From assembly GCA_963930645.1 (NCBI GenBank), contig OZ005648.1, positions 1,364,001-1,428,000 on the forward strand: 64,000 nt of DNA, written 5' to 3'. The notes under the pieces were generated by a model. That model had not been told where the DNA came from. It ran no database searches and saw nothing but the letters and a program-made list of their open reading frames with translations. Source of the DNA: Salticus scenicus. Taxonomy: Eukaryota > Arthropoda > Arachnida > Araneae > Salticidae. The position numbers and the translations under genes are program-made. Below, one piece after another: positions 34,270 to 44,520 of the stretch (its first letter is position 1; each line of letters opens with the position of its first letter).

Positions 34270-35054
34270 TGTGGCATACAGCCCCCCTTCCAATTAATTA
34301 AAGTTGGCCAGACCTTAATCTCTACACAGAGCAGGTGTGCTGATACTTACAATAGTTTGGCTCCAGACTGTCTCGAACTGTGACACTAAAGTACAAAGAA
34401 GCTGCCCTGATGGTACGCCCTGATGGTCGTGAGAACATTGGAGTTTCCGAGGAATTTCTTCGGCCAGACGGGAAGGCGCCCGCCCGCTCTCAGCGAATGA
34501 GAGAGGAGCGCGGGTTGCCATCGAGAGAACGAGTTTTCCCAGGAACAGAGCTGGAAGCAGAGAGTCGGCGATTCGGATCTTGTCTTCGGCCAGTGAAGGT
34601 CGGAGGGTTTTTTCTTGTCCCGTTTACCAGGAGAGGTAACGAGACATTTAATGATTTTTTGTGTTCCTCTAGGAGCAGAGAACACAGGTCCGCGTATTTT
34701 CTGTCACCGGCGAAGGTGCAGGTCAGCTCATAAGAGACTTTGTACTTAAAATTATCCTAGGACTGAGCTATATCTTTTCTGTACCTGGAACGGTGCAAGG
34801 ATTGTTTCAGTAAACCGAATTTAGGATCACGGAGATCCACTGAAACTGTTTGTTAAAAGCATCAAATCAACTATCGATCCATACTGTAGCTCCTGGCCCT
34901 TGTATATAATCCTCCAACATCAATATTGTAACTAAAGGTTGTACATAGAATCTTGTTTAAATTTTAATTAAATTAATTTTCTTATCAACTTCTGCTGTGA
35001 CGGGATTTTCTTCTTCGCTACCAGAACCCTCGCCCGAAATTCCAAAACGCCACA
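34270..35054 (+). repeat. 3' long terminal repeat
   Basis: 785 bp and, on reading, without difference from the 5' LTR. Followed directly by GTCG, the second copy of the target duplication. Confidence 0.95.
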
Positions 35055-35789
35055 GTCGGAGCAACTTGGTTAACAAATTCATCTTAGATATTTATAAGAT
35101 AAGTTCACTGTCCAAATATGGTCCGATTTGGAGTATTATTTTGGAAGTTCTCGGGATTTTAAATTTTCAAGTGGTAGCCTTGATTTCAAGTGGCCCTGCT
35201 TAGTTTAAAATATCGGCCACTTTGTTAAAAATGACAGAGATCTTTATATGGTCTATGTATACATCAAAATTCAAAGAAACTCGGAATACGCTTTTTACAA
35301 TGTGGATTTAAAATTTTCAAGTGGACTACACTTAAAAACAAAATGGCGGAACAACTTGGTTAACAAATTCATCAAAGATATTTATAACTTTACAGTCTAA
35401 ATTTGGTTCGATTTGGAATATCATTTCGGAAGTTATCGTGATTTTAAATTTTCTAGTGGTAGCCTGATTTGAAGTAGCTCCGCTTAACTTAGGATATCCG
35501 CCACTTTGTTAAAAATGGTGGATAAAGTTCATTAATAAACTTGATTGCGACCCTTATGTGGTCTATATTTATATCAAAATTCAAGCAAATCCGGCTTTAA
35601 ATACGCTTTTTACAATGTGGATTGGAAATTTTCAAGTGGTCACTACTTGAAAACAAAAAGGCGGAGCACCTTGGTTAACGAACTCATTCAAGATATTTAT
35701 AAGATAAGTTCGCTGTCTAAATTTGGTTCGATTATTTCGGGAGTATTATTTCGTATTATTTCGGGAGTTATCGTGAAGACGATATTTTC

Positions 35790-35790
<1 letters not shown>
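35055..35790. repeat. Satellite-like array, right part
   Basis: Continuation of the units seen at 26270-27901, with CGGAGCAACTTGGTTAACAA, AAGATATTTATAAGATAAG and TTTTCAAGTGGTAGCC. It resumes at exactly the point where the left part was broken by the retrotransposon. Confidence 0.75.
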
Positions 35791-35830
<40 letters not shown>

Positions 35831-36588
35831 GATGATTACAATAGGTCGATTTCTAAAGAAATCAACATAATATATTAATTAGAACTAGGACTAACTGACT
35901 GAATGATTGTAACAAGATTTAATCGATTTAATAGTTTATGACATGGAGTTATGAATAAAGTTTCTTTTACAGAAATAGGAACTTTCAAAATTTAATAGTT
36001 TTCTAAAAACTTCTTCTTTCTTTGATAACAGTTGAAAATTTCTTTTATTTAACGTCAAGTTCATCTCTAATTTTTCGTATCTCCATGGTTCATGACACCG
36101 AGAAAAAAAAAGCTTTGTAATATCTTTCTTCAATGTTTTATATTATTTACAAACTTTGTTAAGTAACATTAACTTGTATAAAAATATACATTCATAAAAG
36201 TTTATGTTTGTATTTAAGTTTGTCTGTCCCTGTGGATTTAGTTTTGAAAATAGGGACGGAAATTAATATAGTTGTATAAAGCATATAAATATTTCATTAA
36301 CAGACGTTGAATGTCAAATGGATACCCTACTTCGATCTCACCAGATTCCTTCAGATTTATTTGCATATGCTGAAAATAAAAAAATATTTGAGATATTTCA
36401 GGTAGTAAATAGGATGTTTTTTTCCCTTTGGATAATTGAAATATTATTATTTTATCATTTATGAAAATGGTACACCCTATCAAAAACCCTTGGCGAATTT
36501 AGAATTTTTTGTCGATGATTTTTTTTTTTTTTTAATTTCTTGTTCAAAAAAAAAAATATATATATATATTTAATACTTTTTATTTTGG
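35791..36588. other. TA microsatellite and AT-rich DNA
   Basis: A TA tract at about 35791-35827, then AT-rich sequence. The ORFs here show no recognisable family. Confidence 0.5.
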
Positions 36589-36847
36589 TACAACTATAGT
36601 ATTTCCCCACAGCTGAATTCGGCGATTTTTCTTTGGCGCCGATTTGAACGATAACGATGTCGTTCTGAACTGTTTGCGATATAATATGGCAGCCTGCATG
36701 CTATTTATTGTGGATTTATGATTTATAATTTAGCTTATGATTTTATCATTTATGCTATATGCTATATGATTTTTAGATTTATGATTTAGCCATAATCGTC
36801 AAAAATAAATCGCCAAATTCAGCTGTGGAGAAATACTATAGTTGTTC
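36589..36847. repeat. Foldback element A of a three-element cluster
   Basis: ACAACTATAGTATTTCCCCA with CAGCTGAATTCGGCGATTT on the left; inverse AAATCGCCAAATTCAGCTGT, GGAGAAATACTATAGTTGT on the right. About 255 bp. Confidence 0.7.
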
Positions 36848-36859
36848 CTTTATTTTTTG

Positions 36860-37040
36860 CACAGCTTTAGTATAGGACCACATTGACGACTTTAAATATT
36901 TTTTTTCCATTTTGGCGATGAATTAAAAAAGCTAATTATTATATTTTTAAACAAGAAATGCAAAAATATTCATCGGTAAAATGGCGACAAAAATTCAAAT
37001 GTCACCGAGGAGTTTTATGGTTTTATACTACAGGCTGTAT
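36860..37040. repeat. Foldback element B
   Basis: Left ACAGCTTTAGTATAGGACC with GGCGATGAA-type inner sequence; right inverse TTTTATACTACAGGCTGT with diverged inner match (TTCATCGGTAAAATGGCGAC). Adjacent to elements A and C. Confidence 0.55.
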
Positions 37041-37115
37041 CATTTTATTAAATGATTAAAAAAAGAAATAATTTCATGTTAAAAAATATATTTTTGTTAT
37101 ACTTTTTATTTTTGG

Positions 37116-37288
37116 CACAGCTTTAGTATGGGACCCTTCTTGGCGACTTTAAATATTTTTTTGCCATTTAGGCAATGAATTAAAATGGCTATCGCATTTG
37201 CGTAGTTAAAGACCTTGGAAAGAAACATTCGCGTTACTTTGGCACCGAATTTCAAATTTTACCAAGAGGGTCCCATATTAAAGCTGTA
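37116..37288. repeat. Foldback element C
   Basis: Left ACAGCTTTAGTATGGGACCC with TTCTTGGCG; right inverse ACCAAGAGGGTCCCATATTA, AAGCTGT. Same terminal family as B; another arm-like relative lies near 60835-60900 (ACAACTTTAGTGTATGACTC). Confidence 0.65.
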
Positions 37289-38064
37289 CGTCTTTTTTGC
37301 ATTTTTTAGTTAATTTATGTCAATATTTCATATGTTATTTATATTTCTAACTTACGACTTAGTTTAGAATGGCGCTTAAAAAAATTATTTTTAAAAATAC
37401 ATTATATATAAGGCAAAGCTAGGAGAGATCGCGCGGTAGGAGAGATCTCGCGCGTAGGGGATCGGAGAGAAAGAGTAGAGTGGGCGAATTGAAATTTTAG
37501 GTGGTTGATGGGTTGATGGGACCTCTGATGGGATTTACCTCTAGAATGTTGTTAGCTTATGAGAAATTTATCGCAAAGGATTTAAATGTTATTGTATGTC
37601 TATTTAATTTTGCAATACTTTCACGTATGGTGCTCAAGTTTTGTGCAACTGTTGGCTGCTTAAATAAAATAGAAGAGATAAAACGAATCCAAATTCATGT
37701 CAGCACTTCCTATACAATGGAAAAACTGGAATGCTCCAAATTTGTAAAAGGAAAGAAAAATGCTGCTAAAGGAAGAAAAACTGAAAATTTTGTATTTGTT
37801 CCTTCGAGAGATTTTAGGAGCATGCCCCGATGGGGAAGGGGGGGGGGTCACAGACTCCCCGACGGGGCCCTGTGCCCCCCGTCCCTCCTAGCTGGTGCCC
37901 CCCCTGCTCTTAGCTTTTACATCAGAATGCAATTTTACAATAATTCATAAAAAACGGTGCCATGCTGTCATTAGATTATTTAATAAAATATACTGAATTC
38001 AGAAAGAAATTTGTTCACTCCATTAGAATATTGTTTAACTTAATTATAATGACATTAGTAATGT
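37289..38064. other. Unassigned DNA with a GC-rich patch
   Basis: Mostly AT-rich. 37430-37500 is purine-rich with repeated GGAGAGATC, and 37820-37910 is GC-rich with C and G runs. A 149-codon open frame (37501-37950) crosses it but resembles no family I know and ends in the G/C runs, so I do not call a gene. Confidence 0.4.
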
Positions 38065-38630
38065 ACAGAGTGTAACAAAACCAAGTGAGTAATACAACTC
38101 TCAAAAACAAACTTTCACCATACAATGTGGGGTCGGAAAGCAAAGGGTGAGCCACAAAAGGGCGCCTGCTTGATGAAAACAATGAAGCTATATCATACAA
38201 TGAAGGATACATAATCTTTATTATTGAAAACTTAACAATAAATGCTCAAATGAGCGACCAACAGCTGCAACAGAGGGTTCACATCGGCGATGGGACGAAT
38301 CACGCGGATACAAACACACTAGAAGATTCCTGGCATTTCCGTAGCGTCTGCCACTGCGAAGCTAATTCGGGCTACAAGGTTCTCCGGTGATTCGATAAGC
38401 GTGTTTAGATGGCGCATTTGAATATTGCTGCATCTCCGGTGACAAATATCGGCTGAAAATTCTCGAAAGCGAAAAAACTTTACGAAAGACGCTTTATTCA
38501 CTCAAGAGAATCGCCCTATCGCGGCTCGGCTTTTGCTTTTCGACCCCATATTGTGTGGTGAAAGCTGTTTGGTTTGGCAAATTCTAATGGTCCATACAGT
38601 TGTGACCTTTAGTTCTGTTGCACTCTATGT
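38065..38630 (-). mobile_element. TIR element with transposase C-terminal relic
   Basis: Inverted ends AGAGTGTAACAAAACCAAG (left) and GTTCTGTTGCACTCT (right). A second inverted pair lies inside: AATGTGGGGTCGGAAAGCAA left, CTTTTCGACCCCATATTGTG right. The interior read on the minus strand (about 38500-38230) gives LIESPENLVARISFAVADAT and then a frame with VIRPIADV, resembling the C-terminal tail of Tc1/mariner-superfamily transposases. The catalytic core is absent, so it is a non-autonomous deletion derivative. Family assignment is tentative. Confidence 0.45.
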
Positions 38631-38820
38631 TTTTTCATACATATGTATTTATGTATATATATGTATAAATTATACATATTAAATATATATAATTTATATA
38701 TTTATATATATTGAATATATATGTATAAATTATAAATACACTGTTAAAACATTCCTGTTCTATTACAGAAAATTCCTGGCAGTAAAGTTATTGGAAAACA
38801 TCCGTATGCTACGCGAAAAA

Positions 38821-39056
38821 TACACTGTAAAAAAAAGAAAATCATGTAAGATTACGGGGAAAGCCCAGCAGCAGAGATTCCAGACAAAGCTCGTAAAAAA
38901 AAAAAAAAAAAAGTTTAGACCGTAAATTAAGTATATAATGACCATAAATTATGTTACATGCCCGTAAAAAAAAAACATTTTTTTAACGAGATTTGTCTTG
39001 AATCTCTGCTGCCGGGCTTTCCCCGTAATCTTACGGGAATTTTTTTTAACAGTGTA
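38821..39056. mobile_element. Foldback MITE (TACACTGT ends)
   Basis: Starts TACACTGTAAAAAAAAG and ends TTTTTTTTAACAGTGTA. The roughly 75-bp arms share GTAAGATTACGGGGAAAGCC and its inverse GGGCTTTCCCCGTAATCTTA. About 236 bp; no clear target duplication and no coding capacity. Confidence 0.65.
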
Positions 39057-39351
39057 CGTTGACAAAACTTTTCTGTAACAGAACAATATGGAAAATATTC
39101 GCACTCAGCAGATTTTTTTCGTAGAACAAACTATAAAAAATCTCGTATTCAATAATATTCTACAGTTCTACTAGCCATATCGAACCTGAGTCCACCACAC
39201 TGTCGACAACGATGTTACACCTCAGCAACAAAAGCATAATTTGTTCTATTCCCTAGCACTTCTTAATTCTTAATAACAGGAGACTTGGCGTTGGAATATT
39301 AAAACACGAATAAACTACTACGTCAGAAACGCCAAAAGAAAAATATTTCCG

Positions 39352-39399
39352 ATGCATACAGCTGTTTCGGTAGCCTTAAGCATACCTTCTTCAGTGCAT
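39352..39399 (-). ncRNA. Hammerhead ribozyme-like motif, left arm
   Basis: Minus strand: stem I ATGCA/TGCAT; core CTGAAGA; one extra A; stem II GGTA/TACC extended by GC/GC across a bulged T; core GAAA; palindromic stem III ACAGCTGT; NUH site GTA. All conserved core positions are present. Confidence 0.6.
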
Positions 39400-39523
39400 G
39401 AAGAATTCTGAATCTGGAGATGTGCTCTTATATGTAGGAGAGGGACCGAGTTTAGTTCAACCAATAACTAAATTCGGTCCCCCTCCTACATATACGAGCA
39501 CTTCTCCAGATTCAGAATTCTTC

Positions 39524-39571
39524 ATGCACTGAAGAAGGTATGCTTAAGGCTACCGAAACAGCTGTATGCAT
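39524..39571 (+). ncRNA. Hammerhead ribozyme-like motif, right arm
   Basis: Same elements as the left-arm motif but on the plus strand: ATGCA, CTGAAGA, GGTA...TACC, GAAA, ACAGCTGT, A, TGCAT. A transcript from either strand of the pair would therefore carry one complete motif. Confidence 0.6.
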
Positions 39572-39935
39572 CGGAAATATTTTTCTTTTAGCGTTTCTGA
39601 CGTAGTAGTTTATTCGTGTTTTAACTTTTTAATTCTGCTTTGATACCAATTCTCTATGTGAAAAACAGAAAACAATATGTAATCACCAGATGAAACCTGT
39701 ATGAATATAGTTATAACTTTTTATGTGGTTACAAAAAAAAAAAAAAAAAAGAAAGAAAGAAATAGTAAATGTTCCTTTTGACTGACTGGGATGCAATAGC
39801 AAACTAAATTTCTGTAGTTTTAGAAAACATAAATTTTCTTTAGGAAAGTTAAAAAAAATTTTCATTTTGTTTTTAACAGAATTTTTTTTATAGCGTATTT
39901 TTGTGCGAAATTGTTATCCTTTTCTTCAATTCCAG

Positions 39936-40023
39936 AACATTCTTGAAAGATTAAGTGTTGATCGTCCAGAGAATCCCGTGGAATATATTTATAGTTTGTT
40001 AATTAAACGAGCAGTGTATAATG
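39936..40023 (+). CDS. AK8: AK8-like exon 1 of those visible
   Basis: 88 bp after the acceptor TTCCAG and before GTAAGTG. Encodes 29 residues (NILERLSVDRPENPVEYIYS, then LLIKRAVYN) matching the segment just before the first nucleotide-binding loop of adenylate kinase 8. That protein has two tandem adenylate-kinase-like units and is typically linked to cilia and flagella. It starts at a codon boundary and ends one base into a codon, which the next exon completes. The upstream exon with the start codon was not found. Confidence 0.75.
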
Positions 40024-40284
40024 GTAAGTGAAGTAATAATGATTCATATAGCTTGCTGATTGATTTAAATAGCTTTTAATAAGTTTAATAACAATGTTTT
40101 ACAATTTCTAAAAATGGCTAGTGAAATTGTAAAGTTTTTCACTTGCTTTGTACACTATCTTATCAAATGATTACGAGCAGTTTCGATTTTAGTCGTTGTG
40201 TTAGAATATCTAACGATTTCTCTCAGAATTACAGTGACGTGAAACTACTTTGTTTAAGAAAAAGTTTTATCACAAAAGAAAACT

Positions 40285-42560
40285 AGTCGGCATAGGTGGA
40301 CTCTGCTCAGTTCCCCACCATATTTATGTTCTCATAAATTTCTAGCGCGAGACATATTATAATCATGTTAAAAGAAATGAATTTGACCAAAGCTTGATAC
40401 AGTGAGAGAACGAAATCCCCGCCTAATAGGCTATCAACAGATCAGGAGCCTCAGCGTCCTATTTTCTTAGCTCAATATATATATATATATATATATATAT
40501 ATTGAAAACCTTTATATATATGTGTTTGATTCGCTACATAAAAATATATGTTTCTGAAGGGGGCTGCCGTCCCCCTCAGTCCCCCGCTGTTTCTATACCT
40601 ATGTGCATCTGTAAGTACAGGGTGGTTATAATTAAATTTCCCCTCTAAACAGCATCCTACAGCTCAAACGGTGAACGGAATGCAACGAAATTTGTTATAT
40701 AAATTATACACGAGATGCGCACACGGAATTTCGAAAAAAAAAAAAAAATACAAAGTGTCCACCAGAGGGCGCCTTTTCCGGAAAAACATTAAATTTAGCA
40801 CAATAAACGACCAAAACGGAATACAGAAACAGTATTAACAATCCAGAATAAGAATTATGAGTCATAAAATGTAAAACCGAGAAAATTTGTCAGTTCTAGG
40901 AAAAAAATGTCGAGATTTGCATGCTTGCGAAGGAGAGAAATCTTTATGCAAAACAGGTTAGGGTATAAAACGTTTGCACACGTTGTCCTGTTTTATGTCG
41001 ATGTTTTCGTCTGTAATGATGACGGTATGTTTAGTTGAACGTGCGTTATTGATAAAGCTGTTTTACGAAAACAAGGGGGATGCTTCTGCTGCAGTTCGTG
41101 AATTTCGTCGTATAAAGAACCTACGGCGTGTACCAATATCTACTAGAGGTATCCGGGACATGATTAAGAGATTTGAAGGGACGAGGACATTAGGAGTTCA
41201 ACCTGGAAGAGGCTGTAAACTTGTCAATCCGGTACTTGTTGATGCCGTCAAGACAGCTGTTGCCGCACAGTCACAGACATCAGAGTTTGAGTGCAGTAGC
41301 GCAAGTGCAGTTTCTTGACAGATAGGCTATTCTTACAGCACCGCCTGAAAAGTGCTCAGAAATATAATGCACTATTTCCCATACAAGATCCACCATACCC
41401 AAGAGCTGCTTGATAGGGACAAGCCACAACGTCTCTCATTCGCAGTCAGTTTTCTCAACAGAATGACTGTTCAACTGTCATGGCCTTGGAATATTCTGTG
41501 GAGCGACGAGGCTCATTTCTACCTCAATGGGACAGCCAACACACAGAATTGCCGTACTTGGGCTCAGGAAAATCCTCGGTTGCACACTGAAATTCTCCTA
41601 TATTCTCGAAAAGTGACTGTCTGATGTGGATTTACGGCGACATTCATCCTTGGGCCATTCCTCTTTGAGGAAATAACTGCACGTGGTCCTGTCACATGTT
41701 CGCTACGGGCCATCGGTACCATGACACGCTGCAGACGTTTGTTTTGCCGCAACTACAGCAAAGGCGAGTCCTTACATCGACCGTTTTCATGCCGGATGGT
41801 GCGCCCCCACATATCCATGAGTCCGTGAAGGCGCTATTGTTTCAACACTTCGCATACGAACGTGTTATTAGTCGCTTCTTTCGCAATCCATGGCTACCAC
41901 ATTCGCCGGATCTAAATCTGTGCGATTTCTGGTTCATTACGGCCGCAGACTGAAATATTTTATCCACCCACTAGAAAAAATTTTCATCCCTTTGATATAT
42001 ATTAGTCTTATTAGGATTTTCTGTGAGAAAATTTCTGATTAATTTTATTAGGGGTTCCTTTTGTATTCGAGTTTTCATGCAATTTCCTCTGTCGTGTCAT
42101 GAAAATCCTTATTTTAAAATAATTTTAGAAGCTTTTATATTAGAACAGAGATGTTCAATAATATTCTTGCCAATATAACAAATGACATTTTTAAATTGGC
42201 TTGACGATATTCTCATAATGGACATTTAAGCGAAATTTAGCTTTATTCTCCAATATTAAGAAAATTGTAAATTTCGAATAACTTAGAAAGTTATTAAATT
42301 AGAATGTTGAAAACCAATAGAGATTCTGTAATATCATAAGTAATACTTTACAACTGATACGATTTTTTTTTTTTCCCAACGTAAGATTTAAAGATTTGTG
42401 ATCATTTGTACCTTAGACAATGTGTGCATAAACTAATCAACTAGCAACGTTACAAGCAGACACCACATTAATTTTGTGATTTTCGGATACGTCACACCTC
42501 ATAATGGGTAGGAACGTCAAAAAACCAAGGTCTAAAATTTTTTACTAATATATAAGTTCC
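40285..42560. repeat. AGTTCCCCA repeat, interrupted copy
   Basis: The left part (40285-40440, GGCATAGGTGGACTCTGCTC then AGTTCCCCA) matches 48648-48810 closely. The right part (from about 41975, and clearly 42230-42560, ending with GTTCCCATACCTACAATAAG) matches 48900-49990. The transposase relic at 40620-41953 separates the two parts, so this is a nested insertion inside an older repeat. Confidence 0.6.
40618..41953 (+). pseudogene. Tc1/mariner-superfamily transposase relic
   Basis: An N-terminal helix-turn-helix part (from 40974: ERALLIKLFYENKGDASAAV, then REFRRIKNLRR and KRFEGTRTLGVQPGRG) is followed in the same frame, after two stop codons, by a region with WSDEAHFYLNG, the first catalytic aspartate. 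A frame change near 41625-41690 leads to VFMPDGAPPHIH (second aspartate) and SPDLNLCDFW (third acidic residue). The coding region breaks off at 41953. A terminal-like sequence GGGTGGTTATAATTAAATTT lies near 40620, but no matching right end was found. The N-terminal type is common in arthropod Tc1/mariner relatives. Broken and 3' truncated, so not functional. Confidence 0.8.
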
Positions 42561-42578
42561 CATACCTACAATAAGATT

Positions 42579-42609
<31 letters not shown>

Positions 42610-42611
42610 AT

Positions 42612-42650
<39 letters not shown>

Positions 42651-42726
42651 TTTGTATTTCCAACCTTTCTATGTAAGAGTTATTTCATACAATGAGCAGG
42701 AAGAAGGTAAAAAACTATCATAATGA

Positions 42727-42942
42727 TATAGTCGGTAACAAAAGTCTCCGAACACTAGCAAAAATTTCTATGTAAAAAAAGTACACAATACAGTTTTGTT
42801 AAATAAATCCTTGTCGAATCCTGTTTTTAGACTGACTAAGAACAGGATTCGACAAGGATTTATTTAACAAAACTGTATTAAGTGTACTTTTTTTTATATA
42901 GGAATTTTTGCTAGTGTTCGAAGACTTTTGTTACCGACTATA
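42727..42942. mobile_element. Tc1/mariner-type MITE, copy 2
   Basis: TATAGTCGGTAACAAAAGTC to GTTACCGACTATA, about 216 bp, near-palindromic, with the same interior as copies 1 and 3 (AAATAAATCCTTGTCGAATC and its inverse). Confidence 0.8.
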
Positions 42943-43689
42943 TATACTTTCGAAGAATTTCTAATTTAGCTGCGCGTAATGATATTTTGATTTAGGCAAG
43001 TAATAAAGTCAATCCGCGTTCTCATCCTAACAGTAAAAGTAGGGTGACCAGATCAAAGTACGTTTATAATATGGAAGCATTAAAAATTGCTACAATTATC
43101 AAATTATGGATGTATTTTTTCATTCCTAATTAATAAGGACTAAATATAAAGTGTTATTGATTAATAATTTAGTTTCTACAATATTTTAAAACTTAGAAAA
43201 ATGCCTGAAAAAAAAAAAGGGCTTCCCCATTTGTCCCCAGAAAATGGGGACGTTTGGTCAGTATAAGTAAAAGAGCAGAACGCTTTTTAGGATTTAAAAC
43301 GTGCTTTACATGGGAATCATTCAATTAAGTGAGGGGCATAAATTAACGAATGTAATAAGCTCTTGCCCTATTCTGCAAAACGAATGTTTAAATGCTTATG
43401 AATTTAACTGGAGTTTAAACTAATAGAGGGCAGCACCACGCATCAAAGGATAGCGACCGAATGAATATCCTGAATCATTATAGAAAGAGAAATCTGAAAA
43501 TTATCTTTTTTTGGATAAAATCGTTAAAATAAGAATTAATAATAATAATAATACCATTCCAATTAAAAAGTTCAAATAACTACTTTTTTATTTCAAAATG
43601 TAGTAAAAGGATAAAAAGTTGCTGCTAGACTTAGGATTTGCCTTTCCTGAGATGGGATTTCGAAGTTATTTGCGTCTTGTATTGAATAT

Positions 43690-44110
43690 ATACAGGGCAT
43701 CTCATTACTACATTTTAGAAGTTCTAGCAGGTTTTGGGAAGAATCCCAAAGGTTCGGAATCATGTAACAATGCGGGATCGGAAATGCTTTCCTCACGCGG
43801 TGGTAGTGTGCACAGAAACATCAGAAATAAAAAGACTGCACATAAGTGATTAATAATAATTTTAATAATAATTTTAATAATAATAAATGTATACATAGCA
43901 TAATAAAAAGGAACATGGGTGGACACGAACCTCAGGCATTATTTATTATTATACATTACTATTCACTTACGTGACGTGGCATCATTTTTTTTATTTTTGA
44001 AGTTCATCACCGCTTCAGGAAAGCATTTCCGAACTTTCATTGCTATAGGATTCTGAATCGTCGGGATGCACTCTACTCCTTCTAGAACTTCTGAAACTTG
44101 ACACCCTGTA
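43690..44110. mobile_element. TIR element with ~110-bp inverted repeats
   Basis: The left arm (TACAGGGCATCTCATTACTA, then TTCTAGCAGG and TCGGAAATGCTTTCCT) is mirrored on the right (AGGAAAGCATTTCCGA, CTTCTAGAACTTCTGAAAC, ending CACCCTGTA). TA on both outer sides suggests Tc1/mariner-type insertion. About 420 bp; an open frame across the left arm is not a gene. Confidence 0.6.
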
Positions 44111-44111
44111 T

Positions 44112-44321
44112 CAGGCCCTGACTAACGGCAGGGCATAGACCTTATTATATAAGGTCTATGCGGCAGGGCATACGTGGCAAATGCCCTGGGCCCCCCTTCT
44201 GGAAGTGGCCCCCTACAGGCGTATGCAGAAATTCTGCAACCTAAAGAGCTCTTGTGCCACTGCGAGGGGGCCCCCAGAATAGGCTTGCCCCGGGGCTCCA
44301 GGTAGTCTAAGTTGGGCCCTG
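44112..44321. mobile_element. hAT-type non-autonomous element
   Basis: CAGGCCCTGACTAACG on the left and AGTTGGGCCCTG on the right, flanked by the 8-bp direct repeat CCCTGTAT (44104-44111 and 44322-44329). GC-rich (GGGCCCCC runs). It landed precisely on the right terminus of the neighbouring TIR element, so it is younger than that element. Confidence 0.8.
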
Positions 44322-44520
44322 CCCTGTATAGTACGATTATGTTGTAATTAGTTAGATGCTAATCTTCCAGCGGAAGTGCAATCATTTATTTTACGAGCAG
44401 ACGTGTGAGAAATCTTGCATGTATCGTAAAATTTGTGTAGGCACACTCGCTAGAAGGTGAATTATATGTAAATTACAGTGGGCATTAGTGCAAAATTTTT
44501 ATCATGATGTTTTGTTTCAG

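Larger units (their letters stand above)
27902..35054 (+). mobile_element. Complete Ty3/gypsy LTR retrotransposon, Gmr1-like domain order
   Basis: A 7153-bp element: 785-bp LTRs at both ends, candidate primer binding site and polypurine tract, and one uninterrupted gag-pol ORF. It is bounded by the 4-bp target duplication GTCG (27898-27901 and 35055-35058). The LTRs begin TGTGGC and end GCCACA. By reading, the two LTRs are the same length and show no difference, indicating a very recent insertion. Integrase precedes reverse transcriptase in the ORF, the hallmark of the Gmr1-like group of Ty3/gypsy elements. It is inserted in a satellite-like array between the SEC22 and AK8-like genes. Current activity is inferred from intactness, not demonstrated. 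Confidence 0.93.
39283..39625. mobile_element. Paired inverted PLE terminal repeats
   Basis: Two arms of about 155 bp in inverted orientation around a short loop, meeting near 39462. Left starts TAATAACAGGAGACTTGGCG and includes GAATAAACTACTACGTCAGA; right ends GCGTTTCTGACGTAGTAGTT. The same arms flank a GIY-YIG coding relic at 53987-54604, which identifies this as the terminal repeat of that Penelope-like family with the body deleted. Each arm carries a hammerhead-like motif. Confidence 0.65.

Noticed and set aside
37501..37950. 149-codon ORF
   Set aside because: No recognisable domain; it crosses G and C runs and lacks supporting splice or promoter context.
38769..38830. Exon-like stretch after ATTACAG upstream of AK8-like exons
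   Set aside because: It runs straight into the TACACTGT MITE and has no AK8 similarity.
43619..43849. 76-codon ORF
   Set aside because: It lies mostly in the left inverted repeat of the 43690-44110 TIR element.
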